Source: Bacteroidia bacterium (GTDB lineage Bacteria; Bacteroidota; Bacteroidia; Flavobacteriales; Flavobacteriaceae). From it: DNA of 37,105 bases. The notes under the pieces were generated by a model. That model saw only the letters and a program-made list of their open reading frames with translations, made no database searches and was not told the origin of the DNA. Shown here piece by piece: positions 1-7,157 of the stretch. Every line of letters begins with the position of its first letter. Within the stretch, counting starts at the first letter, position 1. Location: positions 1 to 37,105 of the forward strand of contig JAUIFC010000016.1 in assembly GCA_030429455.1 (NCBI GenBank). Reading direction: 5' to 3'. Position numbers and translations under genes: made by a program.

Positions 1-369
1 TATAGTATTATTATCATTAGTGGAATAAGTAATACCATTATTGCTGTAAGTAATTGTACTCAAACCTACGAAAGACAATGTCACAACTTTTGGAACAGGA
101 ATTCTTTGAATTTCTCGATTAACATCAAGCGATTTGCTGAAGTCAATACTATAACCGTCTTTGCCAGATATTATAAATTCCATTGGATAGTTTTTTATAT
201 CTTTTATAGATTGAATATACATTAAATATAAACCGCTATTCTTTTCTCCTTTTATTATTACTTCTTTTTTAATATTTACGTCATAATCAATTTTTAAATT
301 CTGACAAAATGCCTGAACAAACACAGAACTAAATAATAAAAACAAACAATATTTAATAATTCCGAACAT
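1..369 (-). CDS. Secreted protein, N-terminal part (possibly GLPGLI family), cut by window edge
   Basis: The frame is open from an ATG at 369 down to position 1 (123 codons) and runs off the window. The protein begins with a Lys-poor signal peptide (hydrophobic residues about 5-20, then AFCQN), so it is probably exported. The rest is beta-rich (for example SGLYLMYIQSI and PMEFIISGKDGYSIDF). It lies 56 bp downstream of a small secreted gene, the same order as the 2020-1769 / 1730-1008 pair, where the second gene is a clear GLPGLI protein. The family signature sits in the C-terminal half, which is not in this window, so the family call rests on context and general look only. That it is a real exported coding sequence is more certain than its family. 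Confidence 0.6.
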   Translation of the reverse strand, partial: MFGIIKYCLFLLFSSVFVQAFCQNLKIDYDVNIKKEVIIKGEKNSGLYLMYIQSIKDIKNYPMEFIISGKDGYSIDFSKSLDVNREIQRIPVPKVVTLSFVGLSTITYSNNGITYSTNDNNTI

Positions 370-425
370 TCTGAAAAATGATGAAAAACCTATGTAAATA
401 AAATTAGACTACTGAAATTATATGA

Positions 426-647
426 CTAGAGTGGATTTATAAAAGTTTCACAATACCAGTATTGCTCCTCAAAAATTATATTTAGAACCTCTCCCCGTAG
501 TCCAACATCTACTGCTTCTTGCCATTGATCTGCTGCATATTGATTACAATCAACCTCTTGAAAAGGATCTTCGTTGTTGACAGCTTTAAACCCACTACTC
601 CCTAGCGCAAACACCGCTAAAATCAAAAATAAACATACTTTTTTCAT
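426..647 (-). CDS. Small secreted protein with LGSSGF signal-peptide end (paralogue of 1769-2020)
   Basis: A 73-residue protein. Residues 1-20 are a classic signal peptide (MKKV, a hydrophobic run, then LGSSGF), leaving a mature acidic peptide of about 50 residues with two Cys (VDCNQY and WYCETF) that could form one disulfide. Function is not known. The N-terminus, the LGSSGF block and the upstream 54 bp closely match the gene at 1769-2020, so the two are duplicates; here codon 5 is TGT (Cys) where the other copy has TGA. It is the first gene of a pair with the partial secreted gene at 1-369. Its promoter is the palindromic element at 676-728, which suggests control by the two-component system at 11-13 kb. 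Confidence 0.7.
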   Translation of the reverse strand: MKKVCLFLILAVFALGSSGFKAVNNEDPFQEVDCNQYAADQWQEAVDVGLRGEVLNIIFEEQYWYCETFINPL

Positions 648-675
648 CTTTATAAATTTTTAAGATTAATTTCTC

Positions 676-728
676 CAAAGTAACTATTTAAGAAGTGATT
701 ATACAATACGGGAAAACCCGCAATTTTT
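676..728 (-). promoter_or_regulatory. Palindromic operator/promoter, copy 1 (for the gene at 647)
   Basis: Perfect palindrome halves CGGG/CCCG at 709-720 are flanked by the conserved GCAATTTTT arm. Read towards the gene, a TTTG (676-679) lies 30-33 nt after the right half-site, 28 bp before the ATG, as expected of a Bacteroidota -7 box. The 54 bp at 675-728 match 2047-2100 at 52 positions, well beyond what the palindrome alone requires. The palindrome occupies the place where a -33 element would be, a usual position for an activator. Confidence 0.7.
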
Positions 729-804
729 TATGTTTTCTAACTCGTTACTAAAAATTTAAACCTGGATATGATTTATTAAAGTCGATAAATAATATAATCT
801 AGTG

Positions 805-852
805 TTTTACCTTTGAGTTGATGAGTCTGGGAAAGGCTCAAAAAAGGTAAAA
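805..852. other. Imperfect hairpin in the 360-bp gap 648-1007, role unknown
   Basis: Arms at 805-817 (TTTTACCTTTGAG) and 837-852 can pair with a three-A bulge. An alternative inner hairpin is GAGTC at 823-827 with GGCTC at 835-839. Neither strand has a T-run after the stem, so it is not a standard terminator. It lies 155 bp beyond the stop of the GLPGLI gene. Apart from this and the palindromic promoter at 676-728, the gap is plain AT-rich DNA in which no gene can be seen. Confidence 0.3.
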
Positions 853-1007
853 AAGAAAAAAAAGCTAACACATAGTAGCTGTCTATATCATTAAATAATA
901 CCTTTATTAATTTAATCTTTATCCTTATTTAACGTTATATTACTAATATTAAAAAAAATCTATATTTTAAAATCTGTTTAATATAAATTTACATATTAAA
1001 CTTAAGG

Positions 1008-1730
1008 TCACCTCTTATACCTTGATGTCATCATTATTTTTTCATATTGTTTAAAACTAATAGTGTCTAATTTCTTATTCTTGAATTCAGTGTAGTTTAT
1101 ATCTTCAAATTCGATTTCAAAAGCTTCATAGGTAATAAAACCACGCTCTAGTCTTAATATAGTACCTGGTAGACCCGTAAATTCAAAAATTGAAGACTTT
1201 GGCAGGTAACTGGTAAACCAAGCTTCAATTAAATATTCTTTATCACCCCTGTTTATTGTTGCGTTTGCTTTTTGACATTCAAAACCTATAATTTTTTGAT
1301 ATTCCGGCTTTAATTCCCATATCAAATCCTCAATGCCAACTACTACTTGATTTGGATTAAAGGTATATATTCCATATAACTCTCCAGTTAATAAATTACC
1401 ATAATACTGCTCTTTTGGTAACATGGTAAATTCATTTGAACTGTTTGCACCTAACCTATCAACATATTTGAAACTATAGTAAGGCTGCTTAAAAGTTAAA
1501 TTATAAACATCTATATTCTTATTGTTTATTATTCTTAATTCGTCCCTATATTTTTTTAAATAATCTAATACAATAGGGTTTTTAGTTTTTTTTATTCGTT
1601 GATCCGATTCTTTAATAAATTGTTCATTAAGTATGATTTTGTAATTTATAGAAAATTCAGTTGTCTCTTGAGCTGACAAGACATAATGCCAACCGAAGAA
1701 CATAAGTAATAAGTGTATTTTTGTTTTCAT
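1008..1730 (-). CDS. GLPGLI family secreted protein
   Basis: A 240-residue protein with a signal peptide (residues 1-20, ending LSAQE). The C-terminal half carries the family signature order: IGFECQKA, then EAWFTSYLPKS, then FTGLPGTILRLE at about residues 180-195. GLPGLI proteins are exported proteins of unknown function, common and often multicopy in Bacteroidota. The length is normal and the frame is intact. The ATG at 1730 lies only 4 bp beyond a strong hairpin with a T-run (1734-1763) that follows the small secreted gene at 1769-2020, so expression from the upstream palindromic promoter would need read-through of that hairpin, or the gene has its own weak promoter. Function is unknown. 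Confidence 0.85.
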   Translation of the reverse strand: MKTKIHLLLMFFGWHYVLSAQETTEFSINYKIILNEQFIKESDQRIKKTKNPIVLDYLKKYRDELRIINNKNIDVYNLTFKQPYYSFKYVDRLGANSSNEFTMLPKEQYYGNLLTGELYGIYTFNPNQVVVGIEDLIWELKPEYQKIIGFECQKANATINRGDKEYLIEAWFTSYLPKSSIFEFTGLPGTILRLERGFITYEAFEIEFEDINYTEFKNKKLDTISFKQYEKIMMTSRYKR

Positions 1731-1733
1731 AAA

Positions 1734-1763
1734 GTAAAAAAATGGCTGTTAAACAGCCATTTA
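1734..1763 (-). terminator. Intrinsic terminator between small secreted gene and GLPGLI gene
   Basis: AATGGCTGT and ACAGCCATT form a perfect 9-bp stem with a TAA loop. On the minus strand it is followed by a run of seven T. It sits between the stop of the 1769-2020 gene and the start of the GLPGLI gene, so it would end or attenuate transcription between the two members of the module. Confidence 0.75.
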
Positions 1764-1768
1764 TTAAA

Positions 1769-2020
1769 TTATTGAAGAATAAGTGTAACTTCGCCATCTT
1801 CTGGACTACCACCATCTTCCACACAATCAGTGTATATAACGTTTGAAATATGAGAAGCAAGACTGTAATTACCATTTGTTTGTTCCATAACAGAATCGTA
1901 AGCTTCATCTCCTAAAGCCAAACAATCTTCCTGAAGAACTTCTAGATCTTCAAAGGTGTTAAACCCACTACTACCGAGCATAAACAGCCCTAGCATCAAA
2001 AATAATCATACTTTTTTCAT
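1769..2020 (-). pseudogene. Small secreted LGSSGF protein with in-frame TGA at codon 5
   Basis: From the ATG at 2020 the frame reads MKKV, then TGA (2006-2008), then LFLMLGLFMLGSSGF and a mature acidic tail of about 60 residues with two Cys (EDCLALG and YTDCVED). The paralogue at 426-647 has the same start with TGT (Cys) at the stop position, so ATG 2020 is the true ancestral start. The stop falls inside the signal peptide. Initiation at the later ATGs (1996 or 1999) would give a signal peptide without its positive N-terminus. The gene has the palindromic promoter at 2048-2100 and is followed by a terminator at 1734-1763. It is probably a recent nonsense allele; re-initiation downstream or a sequencing error are the alternatives. 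Confidence 0.65.
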
Positions 2021-2047
2021 TGTATAAAATTTTAGAGTATTATAGTC

Positions 2048-2100
2048 CAAAGAAACTATTTAAGAAGTGATTATACAATACGGGAAATCCCGCAATTTTT
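2048..2100 (-). promoter_or_regulatory. Palindromic operator/promoter, copy 2 (for the gene at 2020)
   Basis: The palindrome CGGGAAATCCCG is at 2081-2092 with the GCAATTTTT arm to 2100. On the gene strand TTTG (2048-2051) lies 30-33 nt after the CCCG half and 27 bp before the ATG. It shares a near-identical 54-bp block with copy 1 (675-728). Confidence 0.7.
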
Positions 2101-2408
2101 CAGTCTAATAGCTTATAACTTTATATCTAAGTTTTGTTTTTGAGATTTTAACAACTCAAATAAGAATTCGAGTTTTCTATCAAAAGTGAATAATTTCAAA
2201 TTTTAACTAATTATGGTCATATTTATATCATCGTTAAAAATTGATTGTGAATTATTAGATAATTGGTTATTTAATTTTCACTATTTATTTCAATAGGTCA
2301 AAGTAAAATTTAAGATCTACATCTAATCATATAATTAAACAATGTGAAGTAAGCTATAAGCACCCTCTACACATAAATAACTCACAAAAAACTTTATTTA
2401 AATTTGAT
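2101..2408. other. Intergenic AT-rich stretch, nothing recognised
   Basis: About 300 bp between the upstream element of the 2020 gene and the palindrome at 2413. I see no open frame of useful length, no strong hairpin and no further palindrome copy. Confidence 0.5.
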
Positions 2409-2458
2409 AATTGCGGGAATTCCCTAATTGATTTTATTAAGATTTTTATTGAAATTTG
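2409..2458 (+). promoter_or_regulatory. Palindromic operator/promoter, copy 3, facing + strand (antisense)
   Basis: GCGGGAATTCCC at 2413-2424 has the upstream ATTG arm on the left. TTTG at 2455-2458 lies 30-33 nt beyond the right half, the same spacing as in all other copies, in the orientation that drives + strand transcription. One half-site base is changed (CCCT instead of CCCG). No + strand gene follows, so any transcript would be antisense to the genes at 2424-2609 and 2620-3519. Confidence 0.5.
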
Positions 2459-2609
2459 GAATAAAGTAATATTTACAAAAATAAATTTTTTTTGCACCTT
2501 CAATGTAAGGGTTACTTCCTAAATTTAAATCGTATTTCCCCGTTTTTTTTAAACCATGTATTGTATTATCAACGGCCTTATAAAAATACTTTTTCTTTCT
2601 AACTCCCAA
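2424..2609 (-). CDS. Hypothetical short basic protein, doubtful
   Basis: An open frame of 61 codons from a TTG, beginning 10 bp after the stop of the 2620-3519 gene on the same strand. It is Lys/Tyr/Asn-rich (KKKYFYKAVDN, then GAKKIYFCKYYF) with no recognised domain. There is no ATG and its 3' end overlaps palindrome copy 3. It may be a broken tail of the upstream gene or chance. I do not recognise it. Confidence 0.25.
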   Translation of the reverse strand: MGVRKKKYFYKAVDNTIHGLKKTGKYDLNLGSNPYIEGAKKIYFCKYYFIPNFNKNLNKIN

Positions 2610-2619
2610 ACTTTTTATT

Positions 2620-3519
2620 TTAAATATTCTTTCCGTAGAGTCTGGCTATCTGTAGAGTTGATAGATGAGCAATCTCCTTATTCATTGAATCTTCATATCC
2701 CATACCTAAGGCTATTATCCCATTATCATTAACCATTATTTTGTACAGAACATTATTGTAATCATAATATTTTTTATTTATACCTTGGTCATTCCATTTA
2801 GATTTTAGAACATTAGTACGAGAACTCATCCAAAAATTATATTTATTTTCCTCTATAATGTCGTTACTAGAAGCTGTAAATAAAGATGTATAATAATCTT
2901 TTATTATTTTTTCTGCCGAATCATTTTCCGTGAACAAATCTCTTATCTGCAGATCTACATCATCTAAGTTCTCTAAAAATTCACCTAACTGTTCGTCTTT
3001 AACACCAAAGGTGAAAATCTTAAAGTCATCTAACATTTTTGAATTCTGGTTCAGCTCATTTTGAACAATACTGCTAAAATTTTTATGACTTATACTACAA
3101 CAAACATCAGTAATTTGATTGTATAATTTTGACAACGTGTCAAGATTTTTATCATCTTTTGAAACGGGCTTATCCAATGAAATTCTTGTCCAATTCTTTG
3201 TTGAAGCATTTTTAAAACATACAGCTGTTGAAATTCTAATCTTAAAATGATATGATTCCCAGTTGGCTAAGATAATAGGGTTATCTACAAAATACGTATC
3301 GTAACCTTCTTCTACCAATCTTGACTTATATTCTTTTGAACTACCTATCGCTATATTTTCATTCTTTGTTATATCTCATATAGCCTGTACATAACTATTT
3401 TGGATATCAGACCATGAATTCTCAAGCTTGAGGGCAATTTTATTTGCAGTTTTCTCATCTAACCTTTGAGACACCTCAGAAAACTTTGCTTTTCTAATTA
3501 ACGGATACAATGTATTCAT
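2620..3519 (-). pseudogene. Unknown gene of about 300 codons with in-frame TGA at codon 48
   Basis: From ATG 3519 the frame reads MNTLYPLIRKAKF and continues for 47 codons to a TGA at 3376-3378. It then stays open in the same frame to the stop at 2620 (300 codons in all, counting both stops). No other start near the stop looks natural. The protein is soluble-looking, has no signal peptide, and has acidic and Asn-rich segments (residues about 160-220) plus a Tyr-rich C-terminus. I do not recognise a family. TGG to TGA, giving ...YVQAIWDI..., is a plausible one-base origin. It has no palindrome upstream, but copy 3 at 2409-2458 points into it from behind and could make an antisense RNA. Confidence 0.55.
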
Positions 3520-3718
3520 TTAATTCTACTTTTGTTAAATTAAATTCAAAATACTAATTTAAAACTGTTTAAATAAATTGGTGATTTTGTATAATAACAC
3601 AAATTTAACAAAAAAGATAGATACTAAATAACTAAGCATATGTTAAATATAAGTAACTTACAAACAATATTTTAAGGATATTTTCAATACTAAAGTTGTG
3701 ATAGGCATAAACATTTTG

Positions 3719-3755
3719 CAAAGATTATTATGACTTAATAATCTTTTTTTGAACT
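3719..3755 (+). terminator. AT-rich terminator-like hairpin overlapping a stop codon
   Basis: AAAGATTATTA and TAATAATCTTT form an 11-bp stem with a short TGACT loop, followed on the + strand by seven T. It overlaps the last codons of the minus-strand gene at 3728. The T-run lies on the + strand side, so it would best stop + strand transcripts, for example one starting at palindrome copy 3 (2458). The stem is almost all A-T. Confidence 0.35.
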
Positions 3756-4627
3756 ACACCATTAGCTGTCATAATCTTTAATATATAAATACCTCTATCC
3801 AATGTAAATAGATTTATATGATCGCTCTTTAAGTCGACATCTATTTCAATTTTTCTACCTAAATTATCATAGATCAAGACATTCTCTACTTGCGATTTTG
3901 TGTCAAAAAATAATTTATCACTTACAGGATTTGGGTATACTGTAATTTGAGGTTTATCAAAACTAATATTTGCTAAGTTACAAGTGTCTGAAAAAAAATA
4001 AGGATTCTCTTGAGCACTAATTGTCCATGTACTGTATACGCCTGTTCCAGCTGTTGCGGCAACTGGATCAGTTACCCGTATACATACAGGACCATCATCA
4101 TTTTGAAGGTTCCCTTGTACTTCATTAAATCCTAAATCTATATCTATATTAATATTCAAGTTACTAACATCGGTAGCGCCTGTTTGTAAATTTATCTCCT
4201 TCAAAAACCAGTTTCCTGAAGTATTTATGTTAGAAATCATCAAATTATTACTTAAGTCCAAAATATCTATTAGATGAAATATCCCATCATTCTCTCCAAT
4301 CATAATTAATGTTTCTAAGTTCGAATTTGAGGTAAGATCTAGAGTTCCAAATGTGCCATTTAAAAAACCAAGCTCACAATAAGTTAAATCTAAAAATTTC
4401 AAACTTTCAAAATCCTCAATACCAGTTATATCATTGATTGTATATCCATTAAGATTTAAATTAATGACTGATGAAATATCACTCGTTAGAACTTGTCCAT
4501 TAACCACACCATCTGAGTCTATATTCAAATCAATTAATGGTTGTTCGAATAACGGATCAGGGATATTGGTCGTTTGAGCAAAAACATTAATACTCGACAT
4601 AAGTATTAAAAAGGCAAATATTCTCAT
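3728..4627 (-). CDS. T9SS-exported leucine-rich-repeat-like protein
   Basis: A 299-residue protein with a signal peptide (residues 1-17, ending VFAQT). A central region from about 55 to 170 has irregular leucine-rich repeats (INLNLNGYTINDITGIE, LKFLDLTYCEL, LDILDLSNN-type units). The C-terminal T9SS type A sorting domain starts at about residue 230 (ITVYPNPVSDKLFF) and ends GIYILKI...KKIIKS. LRR regions usually bind proteins; with the sorting domain it should be secreted or surface-attached. It begins 6 bp after the stop of the M43 protease gene, so the two are very likely one operon driven from the palindromic promoter at 7078-7128. The partner of the LRR is not known. Confidence 0.85.
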   Translation of the reverse strand: MRIFAFLILMSSINVFAQTTNIPDPLFEQPLIDLNIDSDGVVNGQVLTSDISSVINLNLNGYTINDITGIEDFESLKFLDLTYCELGFLNGTFGTLDLTSNSNLETLIMIGENDGIFHLIDILDLSNNLMISNINTSGNWFLKEINLQTGATDVSNLNINIDIDLGFNEVQGNLQNDDGPVCIRVTDPVAATAGTGVYSTWTISAQENPYFFSDTCNLANISFDKPQITVYPNPVSDKLFFDTKSQVENVLIYDNLGRKIEIDVDLKSDHINLFTLDRGIYILKIMTANGVVQKKIIKS

Positions 4628-4633
4628 TCTAAA

Positions 4634-7018
4634 TTAATTTTTAATTAAGATTTTTGAATCCACAATCACATTATCTGTTACCAAATTTACAATATATTGA
4701 CCAAATGGTTGAGTTGAAAGGTCAATTGATTTGTAGTTTTGACTCAAATCAATCAAATAATTAAGTTGATTACCCGTACTTACATTTGTAACCTGAATAA
4801 AGGCAGATGTCGCATTCCCTACATTATAGTCAACAGTAAATACATTAACTGTAGGGTTAGGACTTAAACTATTAATAGCCCTTTTTTCCTTGACTGTAAA
4901 TGTCTCATAATCCTTATGTCCATCACTATCAGCAATAACTTCAAGTTTATATTCTTTTTCACTGGCATTATTAATGACTAATGACGTTCCACTTGATATA
5001 TAATTTCCATCTTCGTCATACCAATTGTAAATCGCATTTTCGTTAATATCCTCTGCAACTAAAGCTGTGTTTAAATTATTTTCGACTAAAGTAGCTCCTG
5101 CTTGAAAGTATTGTCGACCATCATTTCTATTTACGTGATATGTAAAACCACCCAATATTTCTCCTGATGATGATATGTTCTGAGCAACATTAAGCGTGTA
5201 TGTTTCACCTGTCACTTCACGTATTAAAAAATTAATTCTTGGAGTTAAAATACCCCACTCGCTACTTTCAAACAATATATTATCAAGTGAAGCATTGTTT
5301 CCAGATAAATAAATCTCCCTTTTTGTAGTATTTAAAACCCTTACATCTGTTGAATTTGCGCCACTATCTTGCCATGCATCCCAAAGAGTTTCATCGAGCG
5401 TAACTCTTATTTCAGCCTCTTGAAATATCGAATTGTTTTGATTTGTAAAAAAAATGATATCGCTAGTAATGGACTGGTCATTATTAAAGTTTCCGGCAAT
5501 AATACTTCCAATATCACTATTACCAGACACATCTAAAACAGTAGTATTTTTATAAGCTATATTATTATTATTTCTAGTATTTGTAGCAGCATTAGTTCCT
5601 TGAACAAATGTCATTGTATCTTCTTGCGACTCAATTCTACTTAAAAAACAAAACATCCATGGCTTATTAAAACCAGCGTCCGAGTACAATGTTGGATTCA
5701 AAGGTTGCCATTGGAATTGCAATATTGTCTCATCTCCTGAATCGACACTTGGAATGTTTTGAGTACCAACTTCATTGCCAATCTGTAAACCTCCTGGTGG
5801 ATTATCCAGCCCCTTCCAAACGTCTTCCCATTCTTGATTAAGACCACCTTTAGCCCAATAAAGTTCCAGAATATCGTTCCCACCAGAAGATTCACATCCC
5901 CTATTTCTGATTTTAACATAAACATATACAGGAGTAGTATCGTTTACATACTCTAAATCTTCGTGAACCTGATTTACAAAGCCATCAGGTTGATTTCTTA
6001 CCCAAATATCTGGACTCTCCCAAATTACATTCGTATAGGTATCTGGTTCTATTCCAATATCATTAATGCTATTGGCCGTAAACAAATCCTCATTTGGCGC
6101 ATTTATATAATTCAAACTTGCTGCAAAATTTGTTAAATATTCTCTAACCCTTATACCTTGCCCAACTGTAAATCTATCTCTACAATGCTGCAATGTGTAA
6201 GACATATAATTTCTAATATCTTCTTCAGTAATGGTATATGGAGTGCCATCACAATCAGAAAAACTTCCTATATACCTACAGGCACTTGTTATCGCATTAG
6301 AATTATTGTTTAGTTCTCGCATAGCATTTGTATCTATAACATGATCACCAGAACAATTTGCATTATAATCTGGATCATTCGGATCTCTAGTTACCCTTTC
6401 ACAAGAAGTTGAATTCCAATTTTGATGTGTATGCAATAATCTGAATACGTGCCCCATCTCATGAACAAAAATTCCTGTGTTGTATTCATATGAATTTACA
6501 GCCATATAGTTTGCTCCCCATTGAAACCCCCTCAAATTGTTATTAAAGTTGGTAAACTTAAAGGGGATATAAATATTTACTGCATTTGGATCTCTTTTTG
6601 TTGGATTTTGTCCGACATAAGATATCAAACTACTGGCACTATTAAAATATATAGAATCATCATTTATCTCCTCATATCCTTTTAATTCAAAACATAAATT
6701 CATATCCGCAAAAGCACTATTCAATAAGTCTATGGATTCTTGTAATTTGACAGTATTGAATGGATTAGCACTACTCCCATTGGATTGATTTATCCCCCAA
6801 AAATAGACACTAATTGTTTCCTGCGGGTAAGACGCTAAGACTGCGGGATCAATAGAATAGCTATAGCCATTTTGCGGCGAACAAAAGCTGCTGCTGAAGT
6901 TTTGACTACCAAAAGCATTTGCCATGCATTCAGCGCTTTGAGCATGAGAAAAATTAACAGATAAAACCGTAAGTAAGATTAAAAAAAAAGTGGCTAAATT
7001 CGTTTTGAAAATATTCAT
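4634..7018 (-). CDS. T9SS-exported M43-type (pappalysin-like) zinc metalloprotease with altered active-site motif
   Basis: A 794-residue protein with a signal peptide (1-26, ending SHAQ). The metzincin zinc motif is at 186-196 (HEMGHVFRLLH) and the Met-turn at about 270-275 (NYMSYT), followed by the Cys and FTVGQ typical of family M43. A large middle region of beta modules follows, then a T9SS type A sorting domain from about residue 715 (NSLSPNPTVNVF ... KILIKN). The three zinc His and catalytic Glu187 are present. Residue 193, which is Gly in the HExxHxxGxxH motif, is Arg (AGA at 6440-6442; GGA is one change away), which may impair folding or activity. It is the first gene of an operon with the LRR protein, behind palindrome copy 4. 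The expected role is extracellular protein degradation or processing. Confidence 0.85.
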   Translation of the reverse strand: MNIFKTNLATFFLILLTVLSVNFSHAQSAECMANAFGSQNFSSSFCSPQNGYSYSIDPAVLASYPQETISVYFWGINQSNGSSANPFNTVKLQESIDLLNSAFADMNLCFELKGYEEINDDSIYFNSASSLISYVGQNPTKRDPNAVNIYIPFKFTNFNNNLRGFQWGANYMAVNSYEYNTGIFVHEMGHVFRLLHTHQNWNSTSCERVTRDPNDPDYNANCSGDHVIDTNAMRELNNNSNAITSACRYIGSFSDCDGTPYTITEEDIRNYMSYTLQHCRDRFTVGQGIRVREYLTNFAASLNYINAPNEDLFTANSINDIGIEPDTYTNVIWESPDIWVRNQPDGFVNQVHEDLEYVNDTTPVYVYVKIRNRGCESSGGNDILELYWAKGGLNQEWEDVWKGLDNPPGGLQIGNEVGTQNIPSVDSGDETILQFQWQPLNPTLYSDAGFNKPWMFCFLSRIESQEDTMTFVQGTNAATNTRNNNNIAYKNTTVLDVSGNSDIGSIIAGNFNNDQSITSDIIFFTNQNNSIFQEAEIRVTLDETLWDAWQDSGANSTDVRVLNTTKREIYLSGNNASLDNILFESSEWGILTPRINFLIREVTGETYTLNVAQNISSSGEILGGFTYHVNRNDGRQYFQAGATLVENNLNTALVAEDINENAIYNWYDEDGNYISSGTSLVINNASEKEYKLEVIADSDGHKDYETFTVKEKRAINSLSPNPTVNVFTVDYNVGNATSAFIQVTNVSTGNQLNYLIDLSQNYKSIDLSTQPFGQYIVNLVTDNVIVDSKILIKN

Positions 7019-7077
7019 GATAGAAAAGATTAGATTAATGAATTTTTAATAACAGTTTGTTGCTAAAATATTTTTAA

Positions 7078-7128
7078 CAAATTTTAAGAAAAAAACAGTT
7101 CTAAACAATACGGGAAAACCCCCAATTT
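7078..7128 (-). promoter_or_regulatory. Palindromic operator/promoter, copy 4 (protease-LRR operon)
   Basis: CGGGAAAACCCCC is at 7111-7123, an imperfect palindrome with one half-site base changed, with the CAATTTTA arm to its right. On the gene strand TTTG (7078-7081, within TAAAATTTG) lies 30-33 nt after the half-site and 59 bp before the ATG at 7018. The stop of the EEP nuclease gene lies about 30 bp further upstream, so this marks the start of a separate transcription unit. Confidence 0.65.
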
Positions 7129-7157
7129 TAAGAGATTAAAATAACTTATATTAGATT

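Noticed and set aside
818..840. Hammerhead ribozyme-like core (TTGATGAG ... GAAA)
   Set aside because: The invariant C of CTGATGA is T, and the sequence after the second stem is not GAAA; the three-stem fold cannot be formed.
1657..1908. 83-codon minus-strand frame bridging the small secreted gene and the GLPGLI gene
   Set aside because: It overlaps two better-supported reading frames and the terminator hairpin, and has no start context or family features.
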